From Myxococcales bacterium (GTDB lineage Bacteria > Myxococcota_A > Bradymonadia > UBA4248): a DNA stretch of 34,917 nt. Position numbers and translations under genes: made by a program. The notes under the pieces are model-generated. The model was not told the DNA's origin. It was given only the letters and a program-made list of their open reading frames with translations, and made no database searches. The DNA is taken from NCBI GenBank assembly GCA_004554395.1, contig SFMP01000139.1, forward strand, positions 1-34,917. The letters are read 5' to 3'. Below, one piece after another: positions 24,443 through 34,500 of the stretch (the stretch's first letter is position 1; every line of letters begins with the position of its first letter).

Positions 24443-25951
24443 GTGAAACGACAGCAGCATATATTCTCGTGTTTCTTGCTCTTATCTTTCGTTTTGTGCG
24501 GTTGCTATTCGCCAGTGAGGTATTCGGGCGATATCGAAGCGCCAACAAGTGCCATGACGTATGGCGATATTGCGCTCTCGGGCGATGTTCGCAATCGTTG
24601 GTGGGAGGCATTTGGCGACGAAGGGCTCAATGCGTTTGTCGAAGTCGTCTTGCGCGAAAACCCGACGCTACAAATCGCCTATCTCAAGTTGCTCGATAGC
24701 GAAATGGCGATGAGACAGGCGAAATCGGGTTATTATCCATCGATATCGTTTTCGCGCGGCATAGGCGGAGGCGGCGAGGTCTATACCGATCCGAGTGCGA
24801 CGCCGAATTTTAGCCTAGGGCTATCGATGAGCTACGAAATCGATATTTGGGGCAAAGTCCGAGCTCAAACACGCGTCGCCGAGCTCTCGCGCGAAAGCGC
24901 CCAAGACGACGCCGAATCGGCAGCGATAACCCTCGTCGCCAACGTCACCACCCAATGGTTTACCATCCAATATTATAACGACCGGAAAGAACTCACCCAA
25001 AAGCTGCTCGCTTTATCGGAAGACTACTACGAGCTCGTCGAATCGTATTACGTCGCCGGGCAAACGACGGGCATGGACGTGCTCGAACAACGCCAGCAAA
25101 TCGAGACGTTGCGATCGACGCTCAACGAAATCGATGCCAACATACGCATCGCCAAACATGCGCTATCGATCATGGCAGGCGGGCAACACGTGCCCCAAGT
25201 CGCGGGCAAGCTCCCCGAGGCGATCGACGTCGGCGGCACGCCCACCATCGAAGCGCTACTCGAGGCTCGCCCCGACGTGCGATCGGCCCTTCGCAATGCC
25301 CAAGCCGCCGATGCCAAAATCACCATTGCGCTGGCCAATCGACACCCGAGTTTGCGTATCAGCGCCGGGCTCTCGTTTCGCGACAAGAGCCTCATCGAAA
25401 TGTTTAAATCGCTCGCTTGGGATGCCGCTGTCTCGTTTGTCGGAACAATATTCGATGGATTTAACCTGACGACGGCTATCGATCGCGCAAAAGTCACCTA
25501 CCTCACCCAAGCGATGACTTATATGGTGACCGTACAAAATGCCGTTGCCGACGTCGAAAAAGCCCTTCTCAATTTGCAAATCGCCGAGCAACAACTCGCC
25601 GATGCCCGATCACAGCTCGATCGACAAAACGAAATACTCGACGTCTCGCGCGAATACTTCGTCGGCGGATCGCTCACCTATAACCGAGTTTTATCGGCAC
25701 TGCGAAGCGCTGTATCGTCGGCACAATCCGAGCTCAGCGCCCGACTCAACCTCATCAATGCACAAATCGCCCTCTTCAAATCGATGGGTGGCGCACAATG
25801 GGCGCGAGATCTCCACGATCCCGGGCTCAAAAAGGCCAAACAACAGCTCAAAGACCTCGACGATGAAGATGAGAAAGAGAAAGATATAGAAGATGAAGAT
25901 GAGAAAGATATAGAAGATAAAGCCACAAAAGATAACGATAATGAGGACTAA
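24443..25951 (+). CDS. Outer-membrane efflux lipoprotein (OprM/NodT type)
   Basis: The 502-residue protein uses a GTG start and has a signal peptide with lipobox LCGC (lipidated C21). The mature part is a TolC-like outer-membrane factor: WWEAFGDEGLNAFVEVVLRENPTL, SYEIDIWGKVRAQTRVAE, YYVAGQTTGMDVLEQRQQIETL, ARPDVRSALRNAQAADAKI and the second half-repeat to about residue 460. Two half-repeats give the trimeric channel. The last 35 residues form an Asp/Glu/Lys tail with an internal repeat (DEDEKEKDIED, DEDEKDIED), unusual for the family. The adaptor start overlaps or closely follows the stop, so the genes are coupled. Confidence 0.9.
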   Translation: MKRQQHIFSCFLLLSFVLCGCYSPVRYSGDIEAPTSAMTYGDIALSGDVRNRWWEAFGDEGLNAFVEVVLRENPTLQIAYLKLLDSEMAMRQAKSGYYPSISFSRGIGGGGEVYTDPSATPNFSLGLSMSYEIDIWGKVRAQTRVAELSRESAQDDAESAAITLVANVTTQWFTIQYYNDRKELTQKLLALSEDYYELVESYYVAGQTTGMDVLEQRQQIETLRSTLNEIDANIRIAKHALSIMAGGQHVPQVAGKLPEAIDVGGTPTIEALLEARPDVRSALRNAQAADAKITIALANRHPSLRISAGLSFRDKSLIEMFKSLAWDAAVSFVGTIFDGFNLTTAIDRAKVTYLTQAMTYMVTVQNAVADVEKALLNLQIAEQQLADARSQLDRQNEILDVSREYFVGGSLTYNRVLSALRSAVSSAQSELSARLNLINAQIALFKSMGGAQWARDLHDPGLKKAKQQLKDLDDEDEKEKDIEDEDEKDIEDKATKDNDNED

Positions 25952-25955
25952 AACG

Positions 25956-27197
25956 ATGAGTAGCAAAGCACGACCATATATCGTTCAAGCGTTCGTGGCC
26001 ATCGTCGTCGTCGCAATAGGTTTTTTCATCGCCAGCACGTTTTATGGCGATAAGCAGACGGCAAAACGCGGAGCGCGCACCGATTCGGGCGTACTCGTCG
26101 AAGTCGTCGGCGTCGAATCGAAGCCGCACACGTTGACGATAGAGGCGACGGGGATCGTCGAAGCCGCGCGGACGATGAACCTCAAAAGCGAGGCGAGTGG
26201 GCGCATTACCGAGATAAACAAGGCATTTTATCCGGGAGCTAGGCTAAAGAAGGGCGAAATCGTCGCTCGCATTTCGACCGACGACTACAAGCTCAAACTC
26301 ATGCAAGCGCAGATCGCCTTGAGCCAGAGCGAGATTGCTCTCGTGCAAGAGCAGGCAAAGGGCCGCGCCGCGCAAGCCGAACTCAAAGCCATGCAAAAGA
26401 GCATTCTCAACGCCAAAGAACTCACCGCCGAGCAAGAATCGCTCGTCTTGCGTGCGCCGCAATTGCAAGAGGCGATGGCAAACGTCGAAAAGGCGAAGAT
26501 CAACTTGCAACAAGCGCAACTCGATTTCGATCGCAGCGCGGTCAAAATGCCCTACGACGGCGTATTGACGGCGACGAATGTCTCGATTGGCGATTACGTC
26601 AACGGTGCGGCCACGCTAGCGACGATGACGGCAACCGATGAAATATGGGTAAAAATTAGCCTACAGCCGTCGATGCTTCGATGGATTGGGGCAACTGTCG
26701 AAGATTATTCAAAACTCGACGTTCGCGTGCAGTATGAAATCGGCGGCAAGACGATCGAGCGCAAAGCGCGAATCTTGTCGATGCTCGGCGAAGTCGAATC
26801 GCTTGGGCGCATGGTGCAATACATCTTGGCCGTCGATGACCCATTGGGCGATCCCGTCGCTTATCCGCTACTGGTCGGGGCATTTGTGCGCGCAAAGATT
26901 TCGTCGCGCGAGCCACTCGAGAGCATCGAATTGCCGCGGTCTTATGTGCGCGAAGGAAATTTGGTCTACGTTGCCGATGGCAACAATCAACTCGACATTC
27001 GGAACATTACGACGCCATTTAAATCGAATGAATACGTCTACGTGACCGAGGGGCTCGCGACGGGCGATCGCGTCGTGACGACGCTCATTTCTTCGCCCGT
27101 GACAGGACGCAAGCTGCGGATCAAGGGCGAGTCGAAAAAAGTCGAAGTACAGAACAGCGATACTGAGTTCGGGCCACCGCCTGGGCCACCCGATTGA
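25956..27197 (+). CDS. RND efflux periplasmic adaptor (MFP)
   Basis: The 413-residue protein has an uncleaved N-terminal membrane anchor (about 10-30), then a lipoyl-type half (GIVEAARTMNLKSEASGRI), a long helical hairpin rich in Ala/Gln/Lys (about 110-190), the second lipoyl half (VKMPYDGVLTATNVSIGDYV), a beta-barrel domain and a C-terminal membrane-proximal domain. It bridges the outer-membrane factor and the RND pump. ATG 25956 is preferred because gagg lies nine bases upstream; an ATG at 25941 overlaps the previous gene. The C-terminus is Pro/Gly-rich (FGPPPGPPD). A repeat-filled gap of 576 bases separates it from the pump gene. Confidence 0.92.
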   Translation: MSSKARPYIVQAFVAIVVVAIGFFIASTFYGDKQTAKRGARTDSGVLVEVVGVESKPHTLTIEATGIVEAARTMNLKSEASGRITEINKAFYPGARLKKGEIVARISTDDYKLKLMQAQIALSQSEIALVQEQAKGRAAQAELKAMQKSILNAKELTAEQESLVLRAPQLQEAMANVEKAKINLQQAQLDFDRSAVKMPYDGVLTATNVSIGDYVNGAATLATMTATDEIWVKISLQPSMLRWIGATVEDYSKLDVRVQYEIGGKTIERKARILSMLGEVESLGRMVQYILAVDDPLGDPVAYPLLVGAFVRAKISSREPLESIELPRSYVREGNLVYVADGNNQLDIRNITTPFKSNEYVYVTEGLATGDRVVTTLISSPVTGRKLRIKGESKKVEVQNSDTEFGPPPGPPD

Positions 27198-27220
27198 TCG
27201 ATCCCGCCCCAAATAGCCGT

Positions 27221-27444
27221 GCGTATGCGCGCAACGAATGTGAGCACATAGCACGGCAACCGCGTAGCCGTATTGAGCGAAAGCGAAATAGGCGAAGCCC
27301 AGAGCCCGTATGGAGCCCGAATGGGCAACATAGGGCGACAAAAGCCCGTATGGAGCGTCAGCGACATAGGGCGACAAAAGCCCGTATGGAGCGTCAGCGA
27401 CATAGGGCGACAAAAGCCCGTATGGAGCGTCAGCGACATAGGGC
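27221..27444 (-). repeat. Hairpin-repeat cluster between adaptor and pump genes
   Basis: It begins with the block gcgtatgcgcgcaac...gtgagcacatagc (27221-27252). Then come family hairpins read on the minus strand: a diverged one (near 27268-27294), one with inner arm gccc-gaat-gggc (27304-27336), and three nearly identical ones at 27344, 27380 and 27416 with a 36-base period. Each has outer arms gccc/gggc, TAT, ATA and the unpaired C. A sixth hairpin is at 27588-27616, beyond the structured element. The final copy is followed by gcgat-cgataa-atcgc and six T (27443-27464), which looks like a small + strand terminator inside the efflux operon. Bases 27617-27773 hold nothing I recognise. Confidence 0.8.
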
Positions 27445-27457
27445 GATCGATAAATCG

Positions 27458-27582
27458 CTTTTTTGCCAGTTTGATGCAGATGCAAGGAAGCTAGCCCGAG
27501 GGCGGCGGGGGCGTACTCGGGTACGTTCCCGCCGCACGAGCGGCGACGCTGACGACGCAGGTGCGCAAACTGGTCGAAAAAG
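27458..27582 (+). repeat. Structured ~125-nt element, copy B (possible ncRNA)
   Basis: This is the plus-strand relative of 1-124. The ends pair (ccagtttg with caaactgg, extended by ctttttt and aaaaag). The central stem gcggcgggggcgtac (27502-27516) pairs with gtacgttcccgccgc (27521-27535) over 15 bases, including two G-T wobbles, around the loop TCGG. Stem pairs that differ from copy A change on both sides (C-G here, T-A there). Between stem and ends both copies keep gatgcagatgc, ggaagctagcc and ggcgacgctgacgacgcag. No protein frame is conserved between the copies, judged by eye. The function is unknown. Confidence 0.65.
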
Positions 27583-27773
27583 CAAAAGCCCGTATGGAGC
27601 GTCAGCGACATAGGGCGGCGCGTGAGCGGATTGCCCACCGGGCAATCGCTCGCGGCGGAAGCGAATTGAGCCCAAGTATTGGGCGAAATTGCCGAAGCAA
27701 ATGCATCATTTATAGAAATCATTGCATAGAATTCTCGAGTCGTCGACGACGATCGACAGGCGAAGGCGCCAAG

Positions 27774-30700
27774 ATGGACGATAAAAAACAGACCGAAAAG
27801 ACCGAAGCGGTGCACAACGACAATGCCGAGAAGAAGGCGGCGCAAGAGGCGGCGGTGGGCGATGCAGCGCGTGGGGCGCGTCCCGAGGACTTTCGCGGGC
27901 CGTTGGCGTGGATGTGCCAGAACCACGTGGCGGCGAATTTGTTTATGCTGCTGTTTATCGTGGGTGGGCTGATTTGCGTGCCGTATTTGAAGCAGGAGCT
28001 GATGCCGAACGTCGAGACCGAGCGGATAATGGTGAGCGCGAGTTACCCGGGGTCGAGCCCCGAGGAGGTCGAGGAGGGGATTGTCGTTGCGATTGAAGAG
28101 GCGGTGCGCGGCATTACGGGCGTGAAAAAAGTGACGAGTATGGCGGGCGAGGGTTCGGGGCAAGTGATGCTCGAGTTGCTCGATAGCGCCGACGTGATGC
28201 GCACGCGTAACGAAATCGAGCGGCAAATTGCGCAGATTACGACGTTCCCGAGCGATATGGAAACGCCAGTTGTGCGCGAAATGACGCGTAAATCGCAAGT
28301 TTTGAGCATTTTGGTGAGCGGAAATGTCGACAAACACACGCTGCGCGAGGCGGCCGAGCAAGTGCGCGACGACCTGATGACGCAACAGGGCGTGAGCATC
28401 GTCGAGCTCGATAACGTCGAGAACCCAGAAATAGCAGTCGAGATTTCGCAAGAGGCGACGCAGGCTTATGGGCTGAAGATTTCGGACGTGGCGCAGGCGA
28501 TTTCGTCGAGTTCGATCGATTTGTCGGCGGGCAATCTCAAGGCCGAGAGCGGTGCCGTGATGTTGCGCACGAAACTCCGCAAAGATTACGCCAGTGAGTT
28601 CGAAAAAGTCGTCATCAAGACGAATCCCGATGGGCGGACGGTGTATTTGAGCGACGTCGCCAAGCTGACCGATGGCTTCGAGGAGTCGGATTATTCGACG
28701 GAATACAACGGCATGCCGGCGTTGGGAATTACGGTCTACAGCGTCGGGAGCGAAACGCCCGTGAGCGTGAGCGATGCCGTGCACGCGTTTCTCGAAGAGC
28801 GCGAGGGAACGTACCCCGAGGGCATACACGTCAACATTCGTTCCGACCGCGCCGATTCGTATCGCGTGCGAATTGCGCTCCTGATGGACAATGCCAAGAT
28901 TGGGCTCATCCTCGTGCTCTTGTTTTTGGGGCTTTTCCTCGACGTTCGGATTGCGTTCTGGAGCGCGTTGGGAATGCTCGTCGCCTTCGTCGGGTCGATT
29001 GCGGTCATGGTCTTTTTCAACACGTCGTTTAACATGATATCGCTGTTTGGGTTTATCTTGGCGCTCGGCATCGTCGTCGACGACTCGATCGTCGTGGGCG
29101 AGGCGGTCTATGTGCGGCGCCAGAGCGGGCAGAGCGGCATGATGGCGGCGATTCTGGGGCTCAAAGAAGTTTCGACGCCCGTTCTCTTTTCGTGTTTTAC
29201 GACGATTATTGCGTTTATTCCGTTGCTCTTTTTGCCCGGTATGCTCGGCAAGACGTATCGCGATTTGCCCGTCATCGTCATCATCATATTGATGATATCG
29301 ATATTCGAGGCGATGATGATCATGCCAGCGCATTTGTCGGGGATGAGCCAGCATCCGCAAGGATTTCTGAAATGGATTCGCGTGTTGCAACTCAAGATTG
29401 CCAACGTCTTCGAGTACCTGACCGATAAATACATTCGCCGCCTCGTCGTCTTTGCCGTGGATCGCCGTTATATCGTGGCGGCGCTCGCGATTGCGATACT
29501 CGTCGGCACTGCCGGCTATGTGGCCAGCGGCCGATTGCGCTACACGATGATGCCCGAAGTCGAGGGCGATACGGTGACGGCGTCGATCCGCATGGCAGAA
29601 GGATCGCCCGTGAGCCGCATGAAAGAAGTCGAAAAATACTTTCTCCAAAAAACCGATGGCGTCGTCGAAAAGTTCGGGCGCGATTCGGTCATCGGCATTC
29701 ACAGCACCGTTTCGGGCGGTAGCTCGGCGACGGTTCGCGCCTATTTGACGCCCGCCACCGAACGCAACTACGTATCGAGCGAGTTTTCGGCGGCATGGCG
29801 CAAGGCGATTGGCGAAATCCCGGGCGTCGAGGCGATGAGTTTTCGGTTTAATCAGGGCCCCGGAGGAGGATCGGCGGGCGCACAATTCAATCTCAGCCAC
29901 CGCGACAGCGCCATCCTCGACCAAGCAGGCGCCGAATTTGCTCGCCGGCTCAAACTCTACGACGGCGTCAAAGACGTCGACGTCAACGCCGCCAAAGGAA
30001 AAGCCCAAATCTCCTACACGCTCAAGCCCGAAGCTCGATCGCTGGGCATTACCGAAACCGACTTCGCACGCCAACTGCGCGCCGCCGTCTATGGATCGGA
30101 AGCCCTGCGCCAACAACGCGGCACCAATACGGTCAAAGTCTTCGTGCGCTACCCGCAAGCCGACCGCGCCAGCGAAGCACTCGTCGAAAACTTCCTCATT
30201 CGCACCCCATCGGGCGGCGAAATTCCACTCTCCGATGCCGCCGAAGCGACGCGCGGCCACGCCAACAAGAGCATCAACCGCATCGACGGCAAACGCATCC
30301 TCAGCGTCAGCGCCGAACTCGACGGCGACGTCACGACGATCGAATCGCTCACCCAAAAACTCAACGACACCGACATCCGCGACATGCAAATGAGCTACCC
30401 GGGCCTCTCGCTCAGCATGGGCGGCATGCACGCCGATAGCGGCGAAATGTGGCAAAAAATGGCACTCTTCTTCGGGTTCTCGCTCTTTGCCATGTTCGGC
30501 ATGATGGCCATCGCCTTCCGTTCCTACGTCCAACCCATCATGATCCTCGTCGCCATACCGTTTGGCTTCGTCGGTGCCATTCTCGGGCACATCTTCCTGG
30601 GCTACGGGCTCAGCCTCATCAGCATCTTGGGCATGATCGCCCTCAGCGGCGTCGTCATCAATTCGTCGATCGTGCTCACCAGCGTCGTCAACGACAACAT

Positions 30701-30989
30701 GCGCGCCGGCATGACGCTCTACGACGCCGTCATCGACGGCTCCGTCCGCCGCTTCCGCCCCATCTTCCTCAGCGTCACCACCACTTTCCTCGGCGTCTTC
30801 CCCATGATTCTCGAAACGTCGAAAGAAGCCCGCTTCCTCATCCCCATGGCCATCAGCCTAGGCGTCGGCGTGCTCTTCTCCGCCGTCATTACGCTACTCA
30901 TCGTGCCCTGCAATTACCTCATCCTCGACGATTTCCAGTCGATTTGGCGCCGCCTCTTCGGCACACCACACAACCCCGAAACCGAGTAA
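27774..30989 (+). CDS. RND-family efflux pump permease
   Basis: The 1071-residue protein is an inner-membrane proton-driven pump with an N-terminal helix after an unusual 45-residue charged cytoplasmic lead (MDDKKQTEKTEAVHND). It has two similar halves, each with a membrane domain and a large periplasmic loop. The membrane Asp pair is in GIVVDDSIVVGEAV (D436, D437), and the second half has GMIALSGVVINSSIV. Key features such as SYPGSSPEEVE and TTIIAFIPLLFLPGMLG are typical of the HAE-1-like group; the substrate cannot be read. The ATG at 27774 has aagg seven bases upstream. From about 29880 the codons turn from G-rich (gcg, gtg, ttg) to C-rich (gcc, gtc, ctc). It forms a tripartite pump with the two upstream genes. 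Confidence 0.93.
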   Translation: MDDKKQTEKTEAVHNDNAEKKAAQEAAVGDAARGARPEDFRGPLAWMCQNHVAANLFMLLFIVGGLICVPYLKQELMPNVETERIMVSASYPGSSPEEVEEGIVVAIEEAVRGITGVKKVTSMAGEGSGQVMLELLDSADVMRTRNEIERQIAQITTFPSDMETPVVREMTRKSQVLSILVSGNVDKHTLREAAEQVRDDLMTQQGVSIVELDNVENPEIAVEISQEATQAYGLKISDVAQAISSSSIDLSAGNLKAESGAVMLRTKLRKDYASEFEKVVIKTNPDGRTVYLSDVAKLTDGFEESDYSTEYNGMPALGITVYSVGSETPVSVSDAVHAFLEEREGTYPEGIHVNIRSDRADSYRVRIALLMDNAKIGLILVLLFLGLFLDVRIAFWSALGMLVAFVGSIAVMVFFNTSFNMISLFGFILALGIVVDDSIVVGEAVYVRRQSGQSGMMAAILGLKEVSTPVLFSCFTTIIAFIPLLFLPGMLGKTYRDLPVIVIIILMISIFEAMMIMPAHLSGMSQHPQGFLKWIRVLQLKIANVFEYLTDKYIRRLVVFAVDRRYIVAALAIAILVGTAGYVASGRLRYTMMPEVEGDTVTASIRMAEGSPVSRMKEVEKYFLQKTDGVVEKFGRDSVIGIHSTVSGGSSATVRAYLTPATERNYVSSEFSAAWRKAIGEIPGVEAMSFRFNQGPGGGSAGAQFNLSHRDSAILDQAGAEFARRLKLYDGVKDVDVNAAKGKAQISYTLKPEARSLGITETDFARQLRAAVYGSEALRQQRGTNTVKVFVRYPQADRASEALVENFLIRTPSGGEIPLSDAAEATRGHANKSINRIDGKRILSVSAELDGDVTTIESLTQKLNDTDIRDMQMSYPGLSLSMGGMHADSGEMWQKMALFFGFSLFAMFGMMAIAFRSYVQPIMILVAIPFGFVGAILGHIFLGYGLSLISILGMIALSGVVINSSIVLTSVVNDNMRAGMTLYDAVIDGSVRRFRPIFLSVTTTFLGVFPMILETSKEARFLIPMAISLGVGVLFSAVITLLIVPCNYLILDDFQSIWRRLFGTPHNPETE

Positions 30990-31036
30990 TTACCACGCGT
31001 TTTTTCCCATCGTTTTTTTCGATTGGGATGGGGGTC

Positions 31037-31206
31037 GCCCTATTGGCTGCGCCAATACGGGCTCTGGGTCGCCCTATTTCGCCCGTTGGGCTCAATACGG
31101 GCTCCGGGTCGCCCTATTGGCTGCGCCAATACGGGCTCCGGGTCGCCCTATTGGCTGCGCCAATACGGGCTCCTGGCGGCTATTGCCCGATGGGCAATAC
31201 GCCGCC
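31037..31206 (+). repeat. Hairpin-repeat cluster, five copies
   Basis: Four hairpins with outer arms gccc/gggc (31037-31062, 31071-31102, 31111-31136, 31145-31170) and a fifth with outer arms ggcggc/gccgcc (31175-31206) follow the pump gene. Inner arms differ: tattggc-tgc-gccaata in three, gccc-gtt-gggc in the second and attgccc-gat-gggcaat in the fifth. All have the unpaired C after ATA. No T run follows, so they are not simple terminators. Together with the next repeat they fill 30990-31400; I see no gene in 30990-31531. Confidence 0.8.
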
Positions 31207-31207
31207 T

Positions 31208-31356
31208 TCCCGGGGTTGCGCTTCGCTTACCCCGGGCTGTGTTCTGGCGCCCTTTCAGGGCGCCGGTGGTGTGAACGATCGGAATCCCGGGGTTGCGCTT
31301 CCCGGGGTTGCGCTTCGCTTACCCCGGGCTGTGTTCTGGCGCCCTTTCAGGGCGCC
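31208..31356 (+). repeat. Two-copy double-hairpin repeat (92-base offset)
   Basis: Two near-identical units of about 57 bases (31208-31264 and 31300-31356) each hold cccgggg-ttgcgcttcgctta-ccccggg followed by ggcgccct-ttc-agggcgcc, both hairpins. A partial extra ccggggttgcgctt precedes the second. It is distinct from the TAT/ATAC family but adjacent to it. Confidence 0.8.
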
Positions 31357-31460
31357 CATTCCCCCTCGCATCCCATAAATGCCCACCGCCGCGGTAGCGT
31401 CAATCATTGAACCACGTAGGGGTTTCCGATTAAACATCACGAAAAATGCAAAAAATATAT

Positions 31461-31495
31461 CAACATTGTTGAATTTTGGGAAAATTTGCTAGACT
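31461..31495 (+). promoter_or_regulatory. Candidate promoter with small palindrome for the 1012-aa lipoprotein
   Basis: An extended -10-like tgctagact (tagact at 31490-31495) lies 15 bases after ttgaat or 18 after ttgttg, in an AT-rich stretch upstream of the gene at 31532. The -35 side overlaps an 11-base palindrome caaca-t-tgttg (31461-31471), a possible operator half. The assignment rests on position and moderate consensus match. Confidence 0.4.
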
Positions 31496-31531
31496 CCCCG
31501 ACGTGTCCCTTACCTAACAAAGGAGGTTACA

Positions 31532-34500
31532 ATGAAAGGACATTCGAAGTTTTATTCGGTGCTGGCCGTAACGGCGACGCTCATCGCCATGTCGGGATGC
31601 GATAGCGATGGGTCGAGCAGTTGTCTCGTAAACGCCGATTGCGGCGATACGAGCGTCTATCGCTGCGATTCGCTCACGAGCAAATGCGTCGAAATCTCGC
31701 CCAAGCACTGTTCAAATAAAGTGAAAGATAGCGACGAAACCGACGTCGATTGCGGCGGTTCGTGCCCGACGAAATGCGATGTGGCAAAGTCGTGTGAAAA
31801 AAATACCGACTGCGCCTCGGATAGCTGCGACAACGCAACGCATAAATGCGTCCAAAAGTCGTGCGCAAAAGACGAAGATTGTGGAAAGACCGCAAAATGC
31901 TTCCTCGCCGACGAATCGAAAGGCTATTGCGTTTCGTGTAGCAATGGCGTCGCCGATGGCGACGAAACCGACATCGATTGCGGCGGTTCGTGCTCGACGA
32001 AATGCGCCAATGGCAAAAAATGTCTCCAAAATAGCGACTGCACCAACGGCACTTGCTCGAATAACGTTTGCACGGGCGATGCCCCTCTAGCCGCCGACGT
32101 GACGAAATTGGTCATCAACGAGGTCATGTCGGAACCCGACAAGAACAAGCCATTCGCCCTACAATCGAGCGGCACACAGTGCGATTTCATCGAAATCGTC
32201 AACAAACTCGACAAAAATCAAAGCCTCGATGGCCTCACGCTCAACATCGTGCGTACCGATAAAACCGATACTCAGTCGCACAAATTGACTGGTGTCGTGC
32301 CCGCCAAAGGCGCCGTCGTCGTGTTGGCTAAAGATTGCGCTTTCAAAGCCCCCGATGGCGTCGTGATGAGTTACCACGCCAAAACCGATGGCAATTTCCT
32401 CACTGGATCGCCCGCCACATACGAACTCTCGATTTCGGATGCCTCGGGCAAAGAAGGACCGAAAGTCAACTATAAATCGGCGAAACAAGGATTCTCGTCG
32501 AATCGCACGCCCGATCGCGATCCAAATGCCGAATTCGCCAAACACGACGACGTCTCGGAATTCAAATACGCCAATTCCCCGGGCTATTGCGCCAACGGCG
32601 GATTGTTTATCGACGACTGCAAAGTCGTCGACACGTGCAATAACAACAAAAAAGACGGCGACGAAACCGATATCGACTGCGGCGGTAGCCGTTGCAAGCC
32701 GTGTCAATTGGGCGGACACTGCAAAGTCGCAAGCGATTGCGCCACGGGCAAGTGCTCCGAAGAAGGGCTGTGCATCGAAAAACCGTGTACAAATTCGTCT
32801 CAATGCGGCGAGGGGTACGTTTGCGACGAAGAAACGAAGTTATGCAAAGTTGCACAAACGTGCACCGATGGCATCAAAAATCAAGACGAATCCGACGTCG
32901 ATTGCGGCGGCGTTTGCGGCGGTTGCGATAACGGAAAGGCATGCAAAACGGGCGCCGATTGCAAAACGGGCGTGTGCGAATCGAGCGTTTGCACCGGCGA
33001 AATGCCACAACCCGCTTCGGTCTCCAAAATGGTCATCAATGAGGTCATGTCGGAACCCGACAAGAACAAGCCATTCGCCCTTCAATCGAGCGGCGCACAG
33101 TGCGATTTCGTCGAAATCGTCAGCACTCATGATAAACCCCAAAGCCTCGATGGCCTCACGCTCAACATCGTGCGCACCGATAAAACCGATACTCAGTCGC
33201 ACAAGTTGACCGGCGTTTTACCCGCCAATGGCGCCGTCGTCGTGTTGGCTAAAGATTGCGCTTTAGAAGTGCCCGATGGCGTTGCAAAGAACGTCCATTC
33301 TAGATCCGATGGCAATTTCCTCACTGGATCGCCAGCCAAATACGAACTCTCGATTTTGGATGCCTCGGGCAATAAAGGCCCAAGCGTGAATTATGAGACA
33401 ACGGGCAAAGGTTCTTCGGCGAACCGCAACCCCGATATCAATTCCAGTTCCGAACTCGCCAAACACGACGGTGTCTCGGAATTCAAATACGCCAATTCCC
33501 CTGGGTATTGCGCCAACGGCGGCTTGTTTATCGAAAAATGCCAAGTCGTGAACACGTGCAATAACGATCAAAAAGACGGCGACGAAACCGACGTCGATTG
33601 CGGCGGCTCGCGTTGCAAAGCTTGCGATCTAGGCAAACAATGCAAAGTCGAGGGCGACTGCGCGACGGGCGCGTGCTCCGAAGGCCGCTGCACCGAAAAA
33701 TCGTGCACCAAAGCGTCTGATTGCGGCGATGGCTACGTATGCGACACCACAACTTCTAAGTGCAAACTCGAAGAGACGTGCTCCGACGGCATCAAGAATC
33801 AAAACGAAACCGACGTCGATTGCGGTGGTTCGTGCCAAGCATGCGCGAATACGAAGGCATGTAAACAAAATAGCGACTGCTTGTCGTTCTCGTGTGAAGG
33901 CGATGATACAAATAAAGTTTGCACGGGTGAGATTCCAGAAAAGGCAGATGTGACAAAGCTCTTTGTCAACGAAGTCATGGGGTCGCCCAAGAGCGGTACT
34001 AAATTTGATGTATTGCCAGATGTTGACCAAGTTGAATTCGTTGAAATTCTCAATGCAACGAAAAAACGCGTTATGCTCGATGGACTCAACCTCGTTCTCG
34101 AAAAGTGCAAGAGCGATGCGGCGAGTGATTGCTCTGCTCAAACCCCAATCCCATTGTCGGGCGCAGTAGATATCGATAGCTTCATCGTCGTTTCGCAAAA
34201 GGGCATCCATGGCATGCCCATCGGTACGGCAAACATTACTGGTTTATCAGCCATCAAGAATAGCGCTTATTACAAAGTCTATGTCGTCGATGGAACGACG
34301 AACGACAAAAGCCCCGTAGCGGTTCGAAAACCGCTCTCCAGCGCGAATGGTAAGTCCCAAAACCGCGCCAACGAAAAGTCTGACACGATGACAGGCGAGG
34401 AAGAGCTCATTTGGCATAGCGATGTCACCATTTATCCGCCTGCCGAGGGCAAGGAATCTTGCGTTAAAAAGAATTCACCGGGATTCTGTGCAAATGGTGG

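Noticed and set aside
26868..30590. Very long (1240-codon) open frame antisense to the RND pump
   Set aside because: It mirrors the codon bias of the pump gene; the protein is His/Arg/Asp-rich without domains, while the + strand encodes a clear RND pump.
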